In this document: positions 53,352-53,868 of the stretch, piece by piece
Layout of the letters: each line of letters opens with the position of its first letter
Position numbering within the stretch: position 1 is the first letter of the stretch
The notes under the pieces: generated by a model
The model's database searches: none
The model's input: only the letters and a program-made list of their open reading frames with translations
Told to the model about the DNA's origin: nothing
Made by a program: the position numbers and the translations under genes
NCBI GenBank assembly: GCA_028866435.1
Contig: JAGWIC010000009.1
Coordinates: 1 to 53,868, forward strand
Length of the DNA stretch: 53,868 nt
Source of the DNA: Lysobacteraceae bacterium
GTDB lineage: Bacteria > Pseudomonadota > Gammaproteobacteria > Xanthomonadales > Rhodanobacteraceae
Direction of reading: 5' to 3'

Positions 53352-53868
53352 ATGCCAAGCAACGCAATGCTGCGGGGTCAACGCTTTTTCGGCGGCGTGC
53401 TGGGCCTGATCGTGCTTGCCTTTGCGTTGACATACCATTTTTTCCCGCGTCTGTTCCATGTCGACCCGACCCGTGCGCCGCATCGCGCGATGTCGCTGGG
53501 TAGCGCGATCCCCCCCGGTGGGAGGCCACTGCAAAGTGCGGCGACCATCGACGAGCTCGACGCCGGCCCGCCGCTGACGCTGGCACCCACCGCGGTGATC
53601 GTTGCCCGTAGCAGGAAGCACGCGCGCCTGCCCGAGCAGAAGAATGCCGATACTCCCGCGGTGAAGGCGTTGCTCGTGCGCGCGACGAAGGCCTTGCATG
53701 CCGGTCAGCTGGCGGGGGCGCCGGACAGCGCGGCGGCCTTGTTCACGCAGGCACTCGAGCAGCAGCCCGACAGCCGCCTGGCGGCACAAGGCTTGTACGA
53801 CGTACGCGCACGGCTGGTGGCGGAAGTCGACCGGGACATCGCCGTGGGCGACGCCGATGCCGCTTCCG
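53352..53868 (+). CDS. Membrane-anchored protein, 5' part, unrecognised
   Basis: The frame starts at ATG 53352 and runs off the right edge (172 residues visible). A short basic start is followed by a membrane helix (FFGGVLGLIVLAFALTYHFF), then a Pro-rich linker and helical, TPR-like sequence (VKALLVRATKALHAGQLAG, AAALFTQALEQQPDSRLAAQ). The C-terminal domain is outside the window, so no function is assigned. Confidence 0.75.
   Translation, partial: MPSNAMLRGQRFFGGVLGLIVLAFALTYHFFPRLFHVDPTRAPHRAMSLGSAIPPGGRPLQSAATIDELDAGPPLTLAPTAVIVARSRKHARLPEQKNADTPAVKALLVRATKALHAGQLAGAPDSAAALFTQALEQQPDSRLAAQGLYDVRARLVAEVDRDIAVGDADAAS

Overview
The window looks like a chromosomal segment of a Xanthomonadales bacterium, most likely Rhodanobacteraceae (Rhodanobacter, Dyella or Frateuria-like). 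This is inferred from the GC-rich coding sequence, a strongly GC third codon position, the gene families present (YaeQ, DUF1415, SelO, Fsr, an OPT transporter, many secreted peptidases) and a repeated extragenic palindrome beginning GTAGGAGCGCACCCTG. I saw no phage module, no intact insertion sequence and no CRISPR array.

Left part (1-12.2 kb). The tail of an unknown gene is followed by a small peptide gene with a Cys-Cys motif and a (Asp-Lys)13 tail encoded by 13 perfect GACAAG repeats. Next comes a membrane TPR/GGDEF diguanylate cyclase whose sensor half shares the lower GC of the peptide gene. Three exported peptidases (M28, M14, S9) follow, then a lower-GC secreted protein with EreA/ChaN-like features and an exported SAM-methyltransferase-fold protein.

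Middle part (12.2-42 kb). This is mostly housekeeping: a DDAH-like hydrolase, an HDOD protein, a tiny lysine-rich protein, three pseudouridine synthases (one with its catalytic Asp replaced), a RIO kinase, an FKBP lipoprotein, a short CDF exporter, YaeQ, an OPT transporter, the overlapping pair mprF-virJ (aminoacyl-phosphatidylglycerol synthesis and probable hydrolysis), rsmC-rsuA, a membrane-anchored lytic transglycosylase, selO, tRNA-Arg(CCT), an ALDH7-type aldehyde dehydrogenase, an SDR, a methyltransferase, pyrD, murB, fsr and ppk.

Right part (40.3-51.2 kb). This is the most interesting block. A sigma-54 activator with tandem 19-bp dyads upstream faces a -24/-12 promoter and an AcoD/ExaC-type aldehyde dehydrogenase. 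Then come, all on the + strand, an outer-membrane porin, a PQQ-dependent alcohol dehydrogenase with the extra Asp (D-Y-D) typical of lanthanide-using enzymes, a one-polypeptide fusion of a XoxJ/MxaJ-like periplasmic binding domain with a XoxG-like c-type cytochrome, a TonB receptor closely resembling the PQQ receptor PqqU (YncD), and a DUF779 protein. No pqqABCDE gene is present. Read together, this is a candidate periplasmic alcohol-oxidation unit that imports its PQQ, uses Ca or a lanthanide, and passes the aldehyde to the cytoplasmic dehydrogenase.

The right edge holds a small membrane protein, a decayed VapC fragment beside tRNA-Ala(CGC), RNase D, and the start of an unrecognised membrane protein that runs off the window.
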